A DNA stretch of 64,000 nt from Chrysomallon squamiferum (Eukaryota; Mollusca; Gastropoda; Neomphalida; Peltospiridae), in the NCBI GenBank assembly GCA_012295275.1, contig CM022665.1, positions 48,246,064-48,310,063 on the forward strand, given 5' to 3'. The position numbers were made by a program, and so were the translations under genes. This document shows positions 11,471 to 22,261 of the stretch, piece by piece. The stretch's first letter is position 1. Each line of letters begins with the position of its first letter. Under the pieces are notes generated by a model that worked only from the letters and a program-made list of their open reading frames with translations, was not told where the DNA came from and made no database searches.

Positions 11471-11703
11471 TCTCTCTGTCAATATCTGTCTATATGTCTC
11501 TCTCTGTCTCTCTGTCTCTCTGTCTCTCTCTCTCTCTCTACATATATATATACATATTTATATATGCATAAAAACACATTATGCCCAGTTATTTATACAC
11601 ACAATATATAAATAAACACACATATATCAATATCTATCTTTATATCTTTCATTCTTTATATTTCTCTCCCTGTTTATTATATATGCATATACACCCATAT
11701 CAG

Positions 11704-11740
<37 letters not shown>
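11471..11740. repeat. CT, TATA and CA microsatellites
   Basis: Interrupted (CT)n up to 11540, TA/TACA sequence, and (CA)n at 11707-11739. Confidence 0.9.
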
Positions 11741-11742
<2 letters not shown>

Positions 11743-11904
11743 GATATTACCATTTTGTGTTTTTTTTCAGCTAATTTAACAGACTGTTTGAGGATCACAG
11801 AAAACAAGTTTCATACTAGAACTCACTGACATGATGACAGGGAAAAACGAACCCAGAAAATAATTAAAATTCACCTAATAATGATTTACATGTAGATGGC
11901 TACT

Positions 11905-11926
11905 AAAAAAAAAAAAAAAAAAAAAA

Positions 11927-11963
<37 letters not shown>

Positions 11964-12060
11964 TAATATATATTAAAAAATGGATTAAAAAATTAATAAT
12001 AAAAAAAAAAATAAAATAAAATAAATAAAAAAATATTAACAAAGATTTCATTAAAAAGAA
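11905..12060. repeat. Poly-A and AAT/AAAT tract
   Basis: A run of about 24 A (11905-11928) leads into AAT repeats and then A-rich AT sequence. Confidence 0.9.
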
Positions 12061-12169
12061 AATATAGAGAACATTTTTTTCTTTTTCCTGTTTATTATTA
12101 TTTTTTTAATAATCAATGAAATGTGGGCAGCATTAACTGTTAGTTACATCATAAATAAACGAACTCCCT

Positions 12170-12243
12170 GTTACTACGGTAACAGATAAAGTATAGGTTT
12201 TGCAGCAACAAAGCCAAATGGTGTTTGCAGTTACTATGGTAAC
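12170..12243 (+). promoter_or_regulatory. Two RFX X-box-like motifs 60 bp apart
   Basis: GTTACTACGGTAAC (12170-12183) and GTTACTATGGTAAC (12230-12243), both near-perfect palindromes, start exactly 60 bp apart in a unique island. They may be copies of one ancestral unit, but the sequence between them is not obviously repeated. Confidence 0.5.
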
Positions 12244-12269
12244 ACAGATGAAGTTGTTTGCTATTCAAA

Positions 12270-12640
12270 TACACATGTAACATTCATACTGACACAAGAT
12301 GACATTCATACTGACACAAGATGACATTTAGACTGACACAAGATAACATTCATACTGACACAAGATGACATTCAGACTGACACAAGATAGCATTCAGACT
12401 GACACAAGATAACATTCATACTGACACAAGATGACATTCAGACTGACACAAGATAACATTCAGACTGACACAAGAAAACATTCAGACTGACACAAGATAA
12501 CAGACTGACACAAGATAACATTCAGACTGACACAAGATAGCATTCAGACTGACAACATTCATAGCATTCAGACTGATACAAGATAGCATTCAGACTGACA
12601 CAAGATAGCATTCAGACTGACACAAGATAACACTGAGTAT
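12270..12640. repeat. 22-bp tandem array
   Basis: About 16 copies of a 22-bp unit with core cattcagactgacacaaga, with minor variants (cattcata, agataaca, agatagca). Confidence 0.95.
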
Positions 12641-12814
12641 AGAAGTCAGAGTACAAACAGTAGTGAGATGTTGTTGTAATGCACACAGTGTGGCTGCTGT
12701 TGTGTAATGCACACCATGGTGTGGCCGATGTTGTAATCACTGGAAGACATCTGTACTTCATCAACTTCAAACACTGACACAGATTTTCTTGTAACAAATA
12801 CACAACCACCACTT

Positions 12815-12918
12815 TATATACACACACACACACACATACACAAACACACACATACACACAAACACACAAAAACACACACACACACAACACACACACACAC
12901 ACACACACACACACATCC

Positions 12919-12987
<69 letters not shown>

Positions 12988-13165
12988 GAACCATACAAAT
13001 ATGCAAAAATACTAAAAAATACACAAATACAAGCATTTATAGACAGACACAAATACAGTTCTCAATATACACACACAAAACATAAACATTTACACATGCA
13101 TGTGCTCACACACAAAAACACACACAAAAACACATACACAAACATTCACACACACACACACAAGA
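12815..13165. repeat. Large interrupted (CA)n tract
   Basis: CA-rich from 12822, nearly pure at 12889-12983, then ACAAAT/ACACA-rich to about 13163. Poly-Cys/Val and poly-Thr/His frames across it are artefacts. Confidence 0.95.
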
Positions 13166-13259
13166 TTAATATAATGATGGTCAGTAAGAAGGTGATAACT
13201 TACACTTAAAGTGACTCAGTGTCAAACTCAGACAATACAAGAGATCCGCTTAATTCACT

Positions 13260-13600
13260 GAGTCTTTGTATTAAACAATAAATTGTATCTTTGTATTAAC
13301 CAGTGATAAAGTGTATCTTTGTATTAACTGAAAAAGTGTATCTTTGTATTAACCAGTGATAAATTGTATCTTTTGTATTAAATGATAAATTGTATCTTTG
13401 TATTAAATGATAAATTGTATCTTTGTATTAACTGATAAATTGTATTTTTGTATTAAATGATAAATTGTATTTTTGTATTAAATGATAAATTGTATCTTTG
13501 TATTAACCTGTGATAAATTATATCTTTGTATTGAATGATAAATTATATCTTTGTATTGAATGATAAATTGTATCTTTGTATTAAATGATAAATTGTTACA
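13260..13600. repeat. 25-bp tandem array
   Basis: About 13 copies of a 25-bp unit with core attgtatctttgtattaaat; some units carry the extra cagtg. Confidence 0.95.
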
Positions 13601-13724
13601 CACATATATACGCATACATACACAGATATATGTACACACAGACACACACATACAGACACACAGACACACATAGACACAAAGACAGTTACAGTTGTTTGAC
13701 ATGAAGAAGACACTAAGTAACGTC

Positions 13725-14740
13725 TGACAGGTAATTACAGGTGTTAACGAGTGTTGACAGGTAATTACAGGTGTTAACGAGTGTTGACAGGTGACGTGTT
13801 GGCACCTCTATGTCATTATTAATCACAACAAATCACAGGTGAGATAAATCACTGTTGTGATGGATGAGGTCAAGAGGTCAGTGACTTTTCAGTGTACTAC
13901 ATCAAGTCTGAATGTGTCACCTGGTCAGTGCAAACATCCATCACTGTCCAGACTGAGTAGCTAAGAGTACAGGTCACCAGGTCAGTCAGTTATGTTTGTT
14001 ACAGAAAAATACTCTACACAAGACTGAGCTGAACAAACTCTATACAAGACTGAGTAGCTAAAAGTACAGGTCACCAGGTCAGTCAGTTATGTTTGTTACA
14101 GAAAAAAAATACTCTACACAAGACTGAGCTGAACAAACTCTATACAAGACTGAGTAGCTAAAAGTACAGGTCACCAGGTCAGTCAGTTATGTTTGTTACA
14201 GAAAAATACTCTACACAAGACTGCATTAAACATACTCTAAACAAGACTGAGCATAACTATAATCTATACAGAAATCTGAGCTAAATACAGAACTATTACA
14301 ACAGTCTATACAAGACTGAGCTGAAAAACTCTATACAAGACTGAGTATAGCTAAAAGTACAGGTCACCAGGTCAGTTATGTTTGTTAAGAAAAAATTATT
14401 ATCTACACAAGACTGAAACAAACTCTATACAAGACTGAGCTGAATACACACCAGGTCAGTCATTATATTTGTTAAGACCGCACTGAACAAACTCTATACA
14501 AGACTGCACATACTCTAAACAAGACTGAGTTCAACAAAACTATACAACAGACTATGTTGATCATCATCAGCAGTCTATACAAGACTGAGCTGAACAAACT
14601 ATACAAGACTGAGCTTGATCATCATCTATACAAGACTGAGCTATGTTGACTGATTCATCTATACAAGACTATGTTGATCACTCATCTATACAAGACTGAG
14701 TTGATCAAAGTCTATACAAGACTGAGCTGATCACAGATAA
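13725..14740. repeat. 30-bp repeat and ~120-bp higher-order array
   Basis: 13730-13795 has 2-3 copies of a 30-bp unit (acaggtaattacaggtgtta...). From 13940, about three copies of a ~120-bp unit combine caagactgagctgaac, gtacaggtcaccaggtcagt and gttatgtttgttacagaaaa. They decay by 14300-14740 into the short core tctatacaagactgagctga. Confidence 0.9.
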
Positions 14741-14849
14741 AGTATGTACAACAAAATCAAAGAGAGTCAATTTACTAATGTCATAACTTGTTTATTTTTA
14801 ACTATTGCATTTTGTACATCATTGAAGCTAACAATATTTTGCATACTTC

Positions 14850-15070
14850 ATTAAATGTAATGGTATTTTGCACACTTCATAAAATGTAATGGTATTTTGC
14901 ACACTTCATAAAATGTAATGGTATTTTGCACACTTCATTAAATGTAATGGTATTTTGCACACTTCATAAAATGTAATGGTATTTTGCACATTAAATGTAA
15001 CTTCATTAAAATGTAATGGTATTTTGCACACTTCATAAAATGTAATGGTATTTTGCACACTTCATAACAT
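14850..15070. repeat. 29-bp tandem array
   Basis: About eight copies of a 29-bp unit with core aatggtattttgcacacttc. Confidence 0.95.
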
Positions 15071-15132
15071 CTTCCTATACAGTATGATCTTTTCATGAAT
15101 TATACAACTGAGATACAATAAGAAAATTATAT

Positions 15133-15280
15133 TTTATTTATTTATTTAAATTTAATTTAATTTAATTTAATTTAATTTTAATTTAATTTAATTTAATTTA
15201 ATTTAATTTAATTTAATTTAATTTAATTTAATTTAATTAAATTAATGAATTAATGAATTAATTTTAATTTAATTTTATTA
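15133..15280. repeat. TTTAA pentanucleotide microsatellite
   Basis: About 20 copies of TTTAA (15147-15240) flanked by related AT-rich sequence. Confidence 0.97.
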
Positions 15281-15368
15281 TATTTACTTTATTTTCACAA
15301 AAAATGTCATGTTATTTTATTCATGCAGGAAGTAACCGCACACACTACACCCAGCATAAACATCTTTA

Positions 15369-15376
15369 TGACGTCA
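15369..15376 (+). promoter_or_regulatory. Perfect CRE palindrome
   Basis: TGACGTCA, the consensus cAMP response element, in a unique island. It lies about 60 bp past the donor of the candidate exon at 15436-15539. One 8-mer in 64 kb is expected by chance about once, less in AT-rich DNA. Confidence 0.35.
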
Positions 15377-15435
15377 GCATCAATGCTGCTGCTGCTGCCA
15401 ACGATTATTAATTTGTGGTTTTGTGTGCTGCTCAC

Positions 15436-15539
15436 CTGAGGGTCAGTTGGCGATGCTGTAGATTTATGAGGAAATCAATAATTAACTCAACACCTTGCAT
15501 CACTGTGAGAAAAATCTCAGTCGATACAACATACAACGT
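15436..15539 (-). CDS. Candidate exon of unknown gene
   Basis: Minus-strand 104-nt segment bounded by a good acceptor (ATTTTGTTTCCAG, ending 15540) and a good donor (CTCAG|GTGAGC, 15436/15435). One frame is open throughout: TLYVVSTEIFLTVMQGVELI then IDFLINLQHRQLTL; the other two contain stops. It would start in phase 0 and end in phase 2. That does not fit the main acceptor of the PDE3 exon at 402, although using the AG two bases further in (402-401) would restore frame. I recognise no family. Alternatives are an exon of a nested gene, a decayed mobile element, or chance. Confidence 0.3.
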
Positions 15540-16265
15540 CTGGAAACAAAATGACATTTTCATCACCTTTCTAAGCCAGACAGCTGCACTGGGGAAATTC
15601 TGCTTCAAAACTGAGAGGCTCTGGGATCAAGTCTCTGTACCCAGCCTATCTGGGTAACAGCTACAACAACAGTTTTTAATATCAACAGTAATTAAAAACA
15701 CACACACACACACAATGATGTTGTGATTCAAGATGTTGTATAATGATGTTGTGATTAAAGATGTTGTAGTTAAATATATGATGATGTCAATGGTGTTGTA
15801 AATAATGATATACGATGATGTTGTAGTCAAAGATGTAATAATGATGTCATCACCAAGACAATTCTTTCTGGTAACCTTTTTACTGACTGGGATCATTTAC
15901 ATGTGTTCTGACACAGACAGGGCAGCACATACCACGTATTTTTTTACAATCCACTAACACAGTAATACAGTACAACTGTCCAGCTGACACAAAATCTTAT
16001 GTGTTTGTGTTTGTGTTTGTTTTTAATTTCTTCTTCTTCTTCTTCGTCTTCTTCTTTGTTACTGGACTTTGTAACAATTGATTATGTGTCTCTGTTCAGA
16101 CAAAGCTTAATGAGCTGTGATTTTCAGCAGATTTAAAATATCACTGTGTCTGTTCAACCTGACAGACAGACAGACGGACACCTCGTTAAAGTTTCACGCC
16201 AAAGCAGAGAAACGTCAGCAACATTCACAACACCCTGGAAGACCACATCAACTGAGGTCAGTCAA
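15540..16265. other. Unique spacer with TTG/GAT and TCT patches
   Basis: Unique DNA with short CA (15699-15714), GATGTTGT-type (15716-15845) and TTC (16026-16055) repeats. No exon recognised. Confidence 0.5.
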
Positions 16266-16269
16266 CGTT

Positions 16270-16920
16270 CTTGTTAAAACACCGACCACTTACAGTACAG
16301 ACAATAACAGACCACTTACAGTACAGACAATAACAGACCACTTACAGTACAGACAATAACAGACCACTTTACTGTACAGACCAATAATAGAACACATTAC
16401 TGTAGACCAATAATAGAACACATTACTGTACAGACAATAACAGAACACATTACTGTACAGACCAGTAATAGAACACATTACTGTACAGACCAGTAATATA
16501 ACATATTACAGTACAGACAATAACAGAATACATTACTGTACAGACCAGTAACAGACAACTTTACTGTACAGACCAATAACAGAACACACAGTACAAACCA
16601 GGAATAGAGCACATTACAGTACAGACCAGGAATAGAGCACATTACAGTACAGACCAATAATAGAACATATTACTGTACAGACCAGTAATAGAACACATTA
16701 CAGTACAGACCAGTAATATAACATATTACAGTACAGACCAGTAATAGAACACATTACAGTACAGACCAGTAATAGAACATATTACAGTACAGACCAGTAA
16801 TATAACACATTACAGTACAGACCAGTAATATAACACATTACAGTACAGACCAGTAATAGAACATATTACAGTACAGACCAGTAATAGAACACATTACAGT
16901 ACAGACCAGTAACTGAACAC
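16270..16920. repeat. 28-bp tandem array, about 22 copies
   Basis: Unit core cagtacagaccagtaataga followed by acacatta, with several length variants at the left end. Confidence 0.95.
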
Positions 16921-17301
16921 ATTTCAGAACAAATCTGGACCACATTAAAAAAGGAGCCATTTTAGACTTGATGTCTGTAACAATTTTTCAAATGTTGGTT
17001 TAAAAAATGTTTTATAGAAACTGAATTTTGTTTTACAAAACACCAACAAGTAACATATTTTGTTCTTTTTCTTTTTGTTCCTTCTTTTTTTTTCTTCTTC
17101 ACAAAAAATTAAAAACACAGCAAGCTGCAAAAAAAATAGACAAATCAGTGACAGATTCAGTTTTCTAATCGAAGTAAATATTCCAAAAAAAAAAAAAAAA
17201 AAAAATTTAATAACTTGAGCTGAAAATGATATTTGTGAGTAACAAAAGAAAATCCCCAACATTTCAAACAGGCTGACAGGACTGAGACGCCCCAACTGAC
17301 A

Positions 17302-17315
17302 GTTACCATAGCAAC
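17302..17315 (+). promoter_or_regulatory. RFX X-box-like motif
   Basis: GTTACCATAGCAAC in a unique GC-richer island (17280-17410). A plus-strand donor-like AAG|GTAAGTAT follows at 17414, but no open frame supports a plus-strand exon. Confidence 0.5.
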
Positions 17316-17462
17316 CTGAAACTGCTGCAATGCACCGCCCAGTAAATAGTTATGAACTGCCAGTGGCTAGTGTCACCATGATGACCAGACCACTGAGCCT
17401 GACAGAGTAACAAGGTAAGTATAAGTATCGGTTACACACACAATTTTGTTACAAACATTTTT

Positions 17463-17463
<1 letters not shown>

Positions 17464-17491
<28 letters not shown>
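17464..17491. repeat. Poly-T run
   Basis: 28 consecutive T, immediately left of the island that carries an X-box-like motif and the candidate exon. Confidence 0.95.
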
Positions 17492-17494
<3 letters not shown>

Positions 17495-17509
17495 CATCAA
17501 CGCTAGACC

Positions 17510-17587
17510 GTCACCACGGCAACGCACACTCACCCAGTAGACGTCCTCGAACTCACACTGAGTCTGTTTGTCGTGTTTCCTAGCAAC
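17510..17587 (+). promoter_or_regulatory. Two X-box-like motifs flanking a splice donor
   Basis: GTCACCACGGCAAC (17510-17523) and GTTTCCTAGCAAC (17575-17587, one-base spacer). The first is just intronic and the second lies inside the candidate minus-strand exon 17534-17662, where it encodes part of RVARK. Confidence 0.4.
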
Positions 17588-17662
17588 TCGCTGTCTCATG
17601 ATTTTCATAAAGAGACGTCTCCGCGAAGAGTTCCTGTCTCTGTTTTCCGCTTTACTTGTCAT
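17534..17662 (-). CDS. Candidate alternative first exon of PDE3
   Basis: Minus-strand ATG at 17662-17660, immediately preceded by an in-frame TGA. It opens 43 codons: MTSKAENRDRNSSRRR, then LFMKIMRQRVARKHDK, then QTQCEFEDVYW, ending at a strong donor TGG|GTGAGT (17534/17533). The end phase is 0, matching the PDE3 exon at 402-142. The segment is CpG-containing and GC-richer than its surroundings. An acceptor-like TGTGTGCAG about 20 bp upstream of the ATG would allow an internal non-coding-leader exon instead. The peptide is very basic in the middle (RRR, RQRVARKHDK) and has no family I recognise. An isoform starting here would replace the PDE3 membrane region with a short basic N-terminus. CACGTG and a CRE-like element lie 61-80 bp upstream. 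Confidence 0.4.
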
Positions 17663-17722
17663 TCAGTCTGGCACTGCACACACACAGAGACACACAGTGA
17701 CACACACACACACACACAGTGA

Positions 17723-17750
17723 CACGTGTGTGACATCAGGTCATGTGACA
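17723..17750 (-). promoter_or_regulatory. E-box / CRE-like cluster upstream of candidate exon
   Basis: CACGTG (17723-17728), TGACATCA (17731-17738; TGATGTCA on the minus strand) and GTCATGTGAC (17740-17749). The same CACGTG plus TGATGTCA pair lies upstream of the other candidate first exon (10357-10368). Confidence 0.4.
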
Positions 17751-17859
17751 GTGAAGTGACAGTCAGCTGATGTATCCAGCAATAAATCACACACAACCAG
17801 ACAGTTCACACGACTCTTTCGGTTCACCCTGCAAGTTCAGTTTATGCTGCAACTTCAAT

Positions 17860-18330
17860 CCATGCCAAAAGTTCAGTCTGTGCCACAAATTTAGTTTATG
17901 CCACAAATTTAGTTTATGCCACAAGTTTCATATATGCCACAAGTTTAGTTTATGCCACAAGTTCAGTCTGTGCTACAAGTTCAATTTCATTTATACCACA
18001 AGTTCATCTGTGCCACAAATTTAGTCTATGCCACAAGTTCGGTCTATGCCACAAGTTCAATATGCCACAAGTTCAATAAATGCCACAAGTTCAATAAATG
18101 CCACAAGTTCAGTCTATGCAACAAGTTCAGTCTATGCAACAAGTTCAATTTATGCCACAAGTTCAATAAATGCCACAAGTTCAGTCTGTGCCACAAGTTC
18201 AATAAATGCCACAAGTTCAGTCTATGCCACAAGTTCAGTCTGTGCCACAAGTTCAGTCTATGCCACAAGTTTGGTCTGTGCCACAAGTTCAGTTTATGCC
18301 ACAAGTTCAGTTTATGCCACCATCCTGAAT
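17860..18330. repeat. 18-bp tandem array, about 26 copies
   Basis: Unit atgccacaagttcagtct and variants (ataa, gtct). With a period of 18, every frame gives a six-residue repeat on both strands; these are not genes. Confidence 0.97.
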
Positions 18331-18479
18331 CACAGTCCTCTCATCACAAATGCTCTGTCTCTGTTTTATCACAATCATCTTCTGTCCTATCACACTAAGG
18401 ATGCAGGATCCTGATCAACAGATACCGTAAACATCAAATCAGAAACATGATCCTAGATCCTGCTGTGTGAAAACTGAAA

Positions 18480-18870
18480 CTATATCCTTAAATATCAGAG
18501 TAAACATCATCATCTGCCAGGCAGCACAGTAAACATGTTTAATATCTTCTTTGGGTAAACATCATCATGTATCCTGTGATGTGACATTAAAATTTGACCA
18601 CATATCCTGTTATATCAGAGTAAACATAAATATCCTGTCAGTTCAGAGTAAACAGTATTTTTTATCCTGTCACAGTAAACATATCCTGCTATGTCAGAGT
18701 AAACAAGAATATCCTGTCATGTCAGATTAAACAATATATTTTATCCTGTCACAATAAACATAATCTATTATATCAGTGTAAACAAGAATAAACTGTCATA
18801 TCAGCATAAACAATATTTATATCCTTAAACAGTAAACATGCATATCCTGACATATCACAGTAAACAAATA
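18480..18870. repeat. Degenerate repeat around aaacatatcctg
   Basis: About 12 diverged copies of a 25-35-bp unit marked by atatcctgtcatatcagagtaaac-like sequence. Confidence 0.8.
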
Positions 18871-19140
18871 TGAGTGTCAGATGTCAGAATGACTGAATTA
18901 ATTAAATAACTGACAGTTTTTTTTTTTAAATCAACAATAACTTTCAAGCTGCAGAGAAATTCTGACAATTCTGACAATTCTGACATCTGCAATCAGATGC
19001 TGGCTGAGATTTCCCTCATTAGAGACATTATTATTATATATATACATATTTTTTAAATGTTTGACATTACACATGAATCAGCAATGAACAGCAATCAAGC
19101 TTCTGTCATCAAGGTAGACAACTCTGCACGTCAGCCTCAC
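18871..19140. other. Unique spacer
   Basis: Unique sequence with a short ttctgacaa triplet repeat at 18959-18983. Nothing recognised. Confidence 0.5.
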
Positions 19141-19200
19141 CTCTGTTAAATTAGCACACAGATTGTCAACACTGAGAATATTCCGTGACGACACTTTGCA
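19141..19200 (-). CDS. Weak candidate 60-nt exon
   Basis: Minus-strand open 20-codon segment CKVSSRNILSVDNLCANLTE between TTGTCAG (ending 19201) and GAG|GTGAGG (19141/19140). It is phase 0 at both ends and so compatible with PDE3 splicing. The upstream polypyrimidine tract is poor and a 60-nt open frame is easily found by chance. Confidence 0.15.
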
Positions 19201-19249
19201 CTGACAACATATTCACCACTGTTCTAAAATGTTCAAGTGCTAATCAGCA

Positions 19250-19510
19250 GTTTTTTTCAACCAGCATTCTGCAATATTCCATAACATCCAAAAGATTTCG
19301 CTAGCATTGTGCAATATTCCAGTAATATTTTCCCAATATTTTTCCAATTTTCCAACATTCTGCAATATTTTTCTAATTTTGTCAAAACAAATTTGCACTA
19401 CTGTCTAACATTCCAGTGGAATTTATCTGCAATATTCTGCACTGAATTCAAGCGATACTCTCCAGTGTGCAATATTGCAGTGATATTCAACAGCATTCCG
19501 TGGTGCTGGT
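19250..19510. repeat. Degenerate gcaatattcc repeat
   Basis: Irregular recurrence of tgcaatattcca/ttctgcaatat at 15-40-bp spacing; a strongly decayed array. Confidence 0.7.
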
Positions 19511-19825
19511 ATTTCACAGGTATGAGCTATGTGAGGTATTTCACTGCTGTTATGCAGCAGATTTCCAGAGGCACTGATAAGCAATGCTATGGCTCATTAA
19601 TCACACACACACTCGGGGCAAACACTGAAGTCTTCAAAGTGCGATACAGTCAGTGAGGCATGGCAAGAACAACTGAGATATTCACAGACGGACAGACAAC
19701 AAATCAGTTAAACTGTTCACAATGGCCTATCACACAGACACACACACACACACACAGACACACACATAAACACACACACACACACACACACCATGTCAGT
19801 TTAACTCATAAAGAATGCTGTGTTT
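19511..19825. other. Unique island with CA microsatellite
   Basis: Unique sequence to about 19730, then interrupted (CA)n at 19737-19791. No gene supported. Confidence 0.5.
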
Positions 19826-20280
19826 ACAACTCATCTTAAAAAGACTACAGACCACAAATATCATATGCAGCTCAAAAATAACTACAGATTACAGTCTACA
19901 AATACCAGAATTCAGCTTACAAATAACAACAGACCACAGCCTACAAATCAAAGACTACAGCCTACAGCCTACAGTTTAAAGTAAAAGAGTACAGACTACA
20001 GCCTACAAATAACACTACAGACTTCAGCTTAAAATAACAGAGTACAGACCACAGCTTACAAATACCAGCTATGGACTACAGCCTCAGTCTACAAATAACT
20101 TACTCCAGAATTAATAAAAGCTACAGTCAGTATACAGAGAGTTATCAATTTCAAAATACAAACTGCATACATACTGCAGACACATTAGACTACAGACAAC
20201 ACTACAGACAAAGAACATACAAACCAAAGACCACAGACCTACTACAGACTACAGACATGGCTACAGACAACAGATGGGTA
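19826..20280. repeat. Degenerate acagactacagcctac repeat
   Basis: Recurring actacagcctacaaataac and related words with irregular spacing; a decayed array. Confidence 0.8.
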
Positions 20281-21019
20281 TGAGAGTGTTCACAGACAAG
20301 GTTAAACCTGCAAAGAAAAAAACTGAAAAGAAACAACTCTGTCTACAGTTAACTTCACAAGGAAGCTAAAATCTGCATCTACCCAGTCTGTATAGACTTT
20401 TTCAAAAGAATTTAAACCACAATAATAAAATAAAATAATTATAGCTCTCTTTTCAGAGATCAGAAGAGATTAAAAAAACAAAAAAAAAACAACAAATAAA
20501 AACAACAAAAAAACAACAACAAATAAAAACAACAAAAAAATGCTGTTGATTTGTTATAAAGAATATTTTATGAAAGAGACAAACCAAGTTATTTTGTGTT
20601 TATCATTAGTAATCTTTGATCCAGCACAAAAACCACTATAAAGTCCAACAACAGATAACGAAGGCATGTATAAATCTAACCAAACACAATTTCGTCTACC
20701 CTGAGAGAAACACATCAGTCCCCACCCAGGCAAGTTTCAGCTCCGCCCCAAAGAAAACAATGATGTTTAATGATGACAATAAAGATGTTTACATTTAAAG
20801 AAAACATTTAACAGTAAATAGATATTTAACTGGGTGCAAACATTTGTTTATGTCTAAGAGAATCAAACAGGTAAATGTGATGTGTAGAGCTGACTAATTG
20901 AGTAATCTAAGTCAAATAAAAAAAACACGTCTGTTTCTTAATCATTCAGTGATTGATGATGATGACATCCATCAATGTCTTAATGATGTAATGTATGTCA
21001 CATGCATTTAAATGTACCC
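20281..21019. other. Unique spacer with A-rich patch
   Basis: Unique DNA. 20468-20540 is an aacaacaaaaaa-type A-rich stretch and 20690-20760 a small higher-GC island. No supported gene. Confidence 0.5.
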
Positions 21020-21369
21020 ATGAACACACACAAACATACACACATATGCATACATACATACATACATACACATACACACACATATACATACATACACACA
21101 GATATGTAGAAAAGGCAATGCAATGTCTAAATAGTTCTATAATTAACACAATTGTGAATAGTTTATTTTTTCAGATAAATGTATTTACTATTAAAACAAA
21201 GCTTAGACATACATATCAACACATACACACACACACACATAAATGCACACATATACACTCACACACAATAATGAACACACACACACATGCATACACACAC
21301 ACAATAATGAACACACACACATGCATACACATATCCATACACACTGATAAAACCACAAAGACACAGACA

Positions 21370-21409
<40 letters not shown>

Positions 21410-21410
21410 G
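21020..21410. repeat. CA/TACA microsatellite cluster
   Basis: CACATA/CATA repeats at 21025-21100, CA-rich sequence with two copies of acacacaataatgaacacac at 21262-21320, and (CA)n at 21372-21406. Confidence 0.9.
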
Positions 21411-21515
21411 GGTATCATACATGTATTATAATAAAAAAATAAAAACTACATGTACTTTTCAAGTTCAAAAATCAAAGACAAATTTTTATAAACTGTTTAT
21501 ATACATACAATCTCC

Positions 21516-21898
21516 ATGGAGACATGTTTACAGACTAATAAACTAACTCAGGCGTGTGAAAGGTTAAACATCTGTGTTTTTTTCTCACTAGACCAGTCTG
21601 TGAAGATTGTTTTCATAGACAGGCACAACACGGAGAGGATTAACCTGAACAAATTGTTTTGCTTGTTTGAAGAAGCCGTTAATGGTTACAGGAGAACTTG
21701 CTTCAGTTACATGAAGGGATTTGGTTACACGGAGATGGAGATTTGGTTACACGGAGAAAGGTGAGTTTTGAAAACACATCAGTGAGATGGAGGGTCTGTT
21801 TGCAGAGAAAACAAACTTTGTTGTTTAATGTTTTCAGTGAGAGAGAAGTCAGAGTGGAAACACTTAGTGCTGACAGATTCAACATCAGTGAAAACTGA
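21516..21898 (+). CDS. Candidate small nested plus-strand gene or exons
   Basis: Plus-strand ATG at 21516, with TTATAAA about 25-30 bp upstream, opens a frame through an acceptor-like TTTTTTTCTCACTAG (ending 21591) to a canonical donor AAAG|GTGAGT (21760/21761). Removing a 77-nt interval to acceptor TTTTCAG (ending 21837) keeps the frame and ends at TGA 21896-21898, giving 101 residues. The middle reads VKIVFIDRHNTERINLNKLF and later EEAVNGYRRTCFSYMK. An alternative acceptor at 21805 also stays open. Parts of the first exon contain a degenerate ggttacacggaga repeat, which lowers confidence. No family recognised. It would be antisense within the PDE3 intron. Confidence 0.25.
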
Positions 21899-21959
21899 CA
21901 GCCTGAAGACAGACACAGACAGACAAACACACAAACACAACACAAACAGAACACAAATA

Positions 21960-22208
21960 CACAAAACTCTAGATACACAGACTGACGTAAACATACATGT
22001 ATGTGTATTTTCATAGTAATATATGTAATAGATGTGTGTGTGTGTTTGTGTGTGTGTGTATGTATTTATTTATAAACAAACACTATACAATTACATTACA
22101 CTGTACATAGATACACAGACTGATGTAAACATACATATATAAGTATATATGTAATTTCATAATAATATATGTAATAGATAGGTGTGTGTGTATGTGTGTG
22201 GTTTTTTT

Positions 22209-22261
<53 letters not shown>

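Noticed and set aside
15600-15660. tRNA- or SINE-like B-box words (also at 30799-30809 and 62712-62722)
   Set aside because: No matching A box at the right distance, no cloverleaf, no poly-A tail or target-site duplication.
17300-17420. Plus-strand AAG|GTAAGTAT donor after a unique island
   Set aside because: All plus frames before it contain stops close to the donor; at best a non-coding antisense exon.
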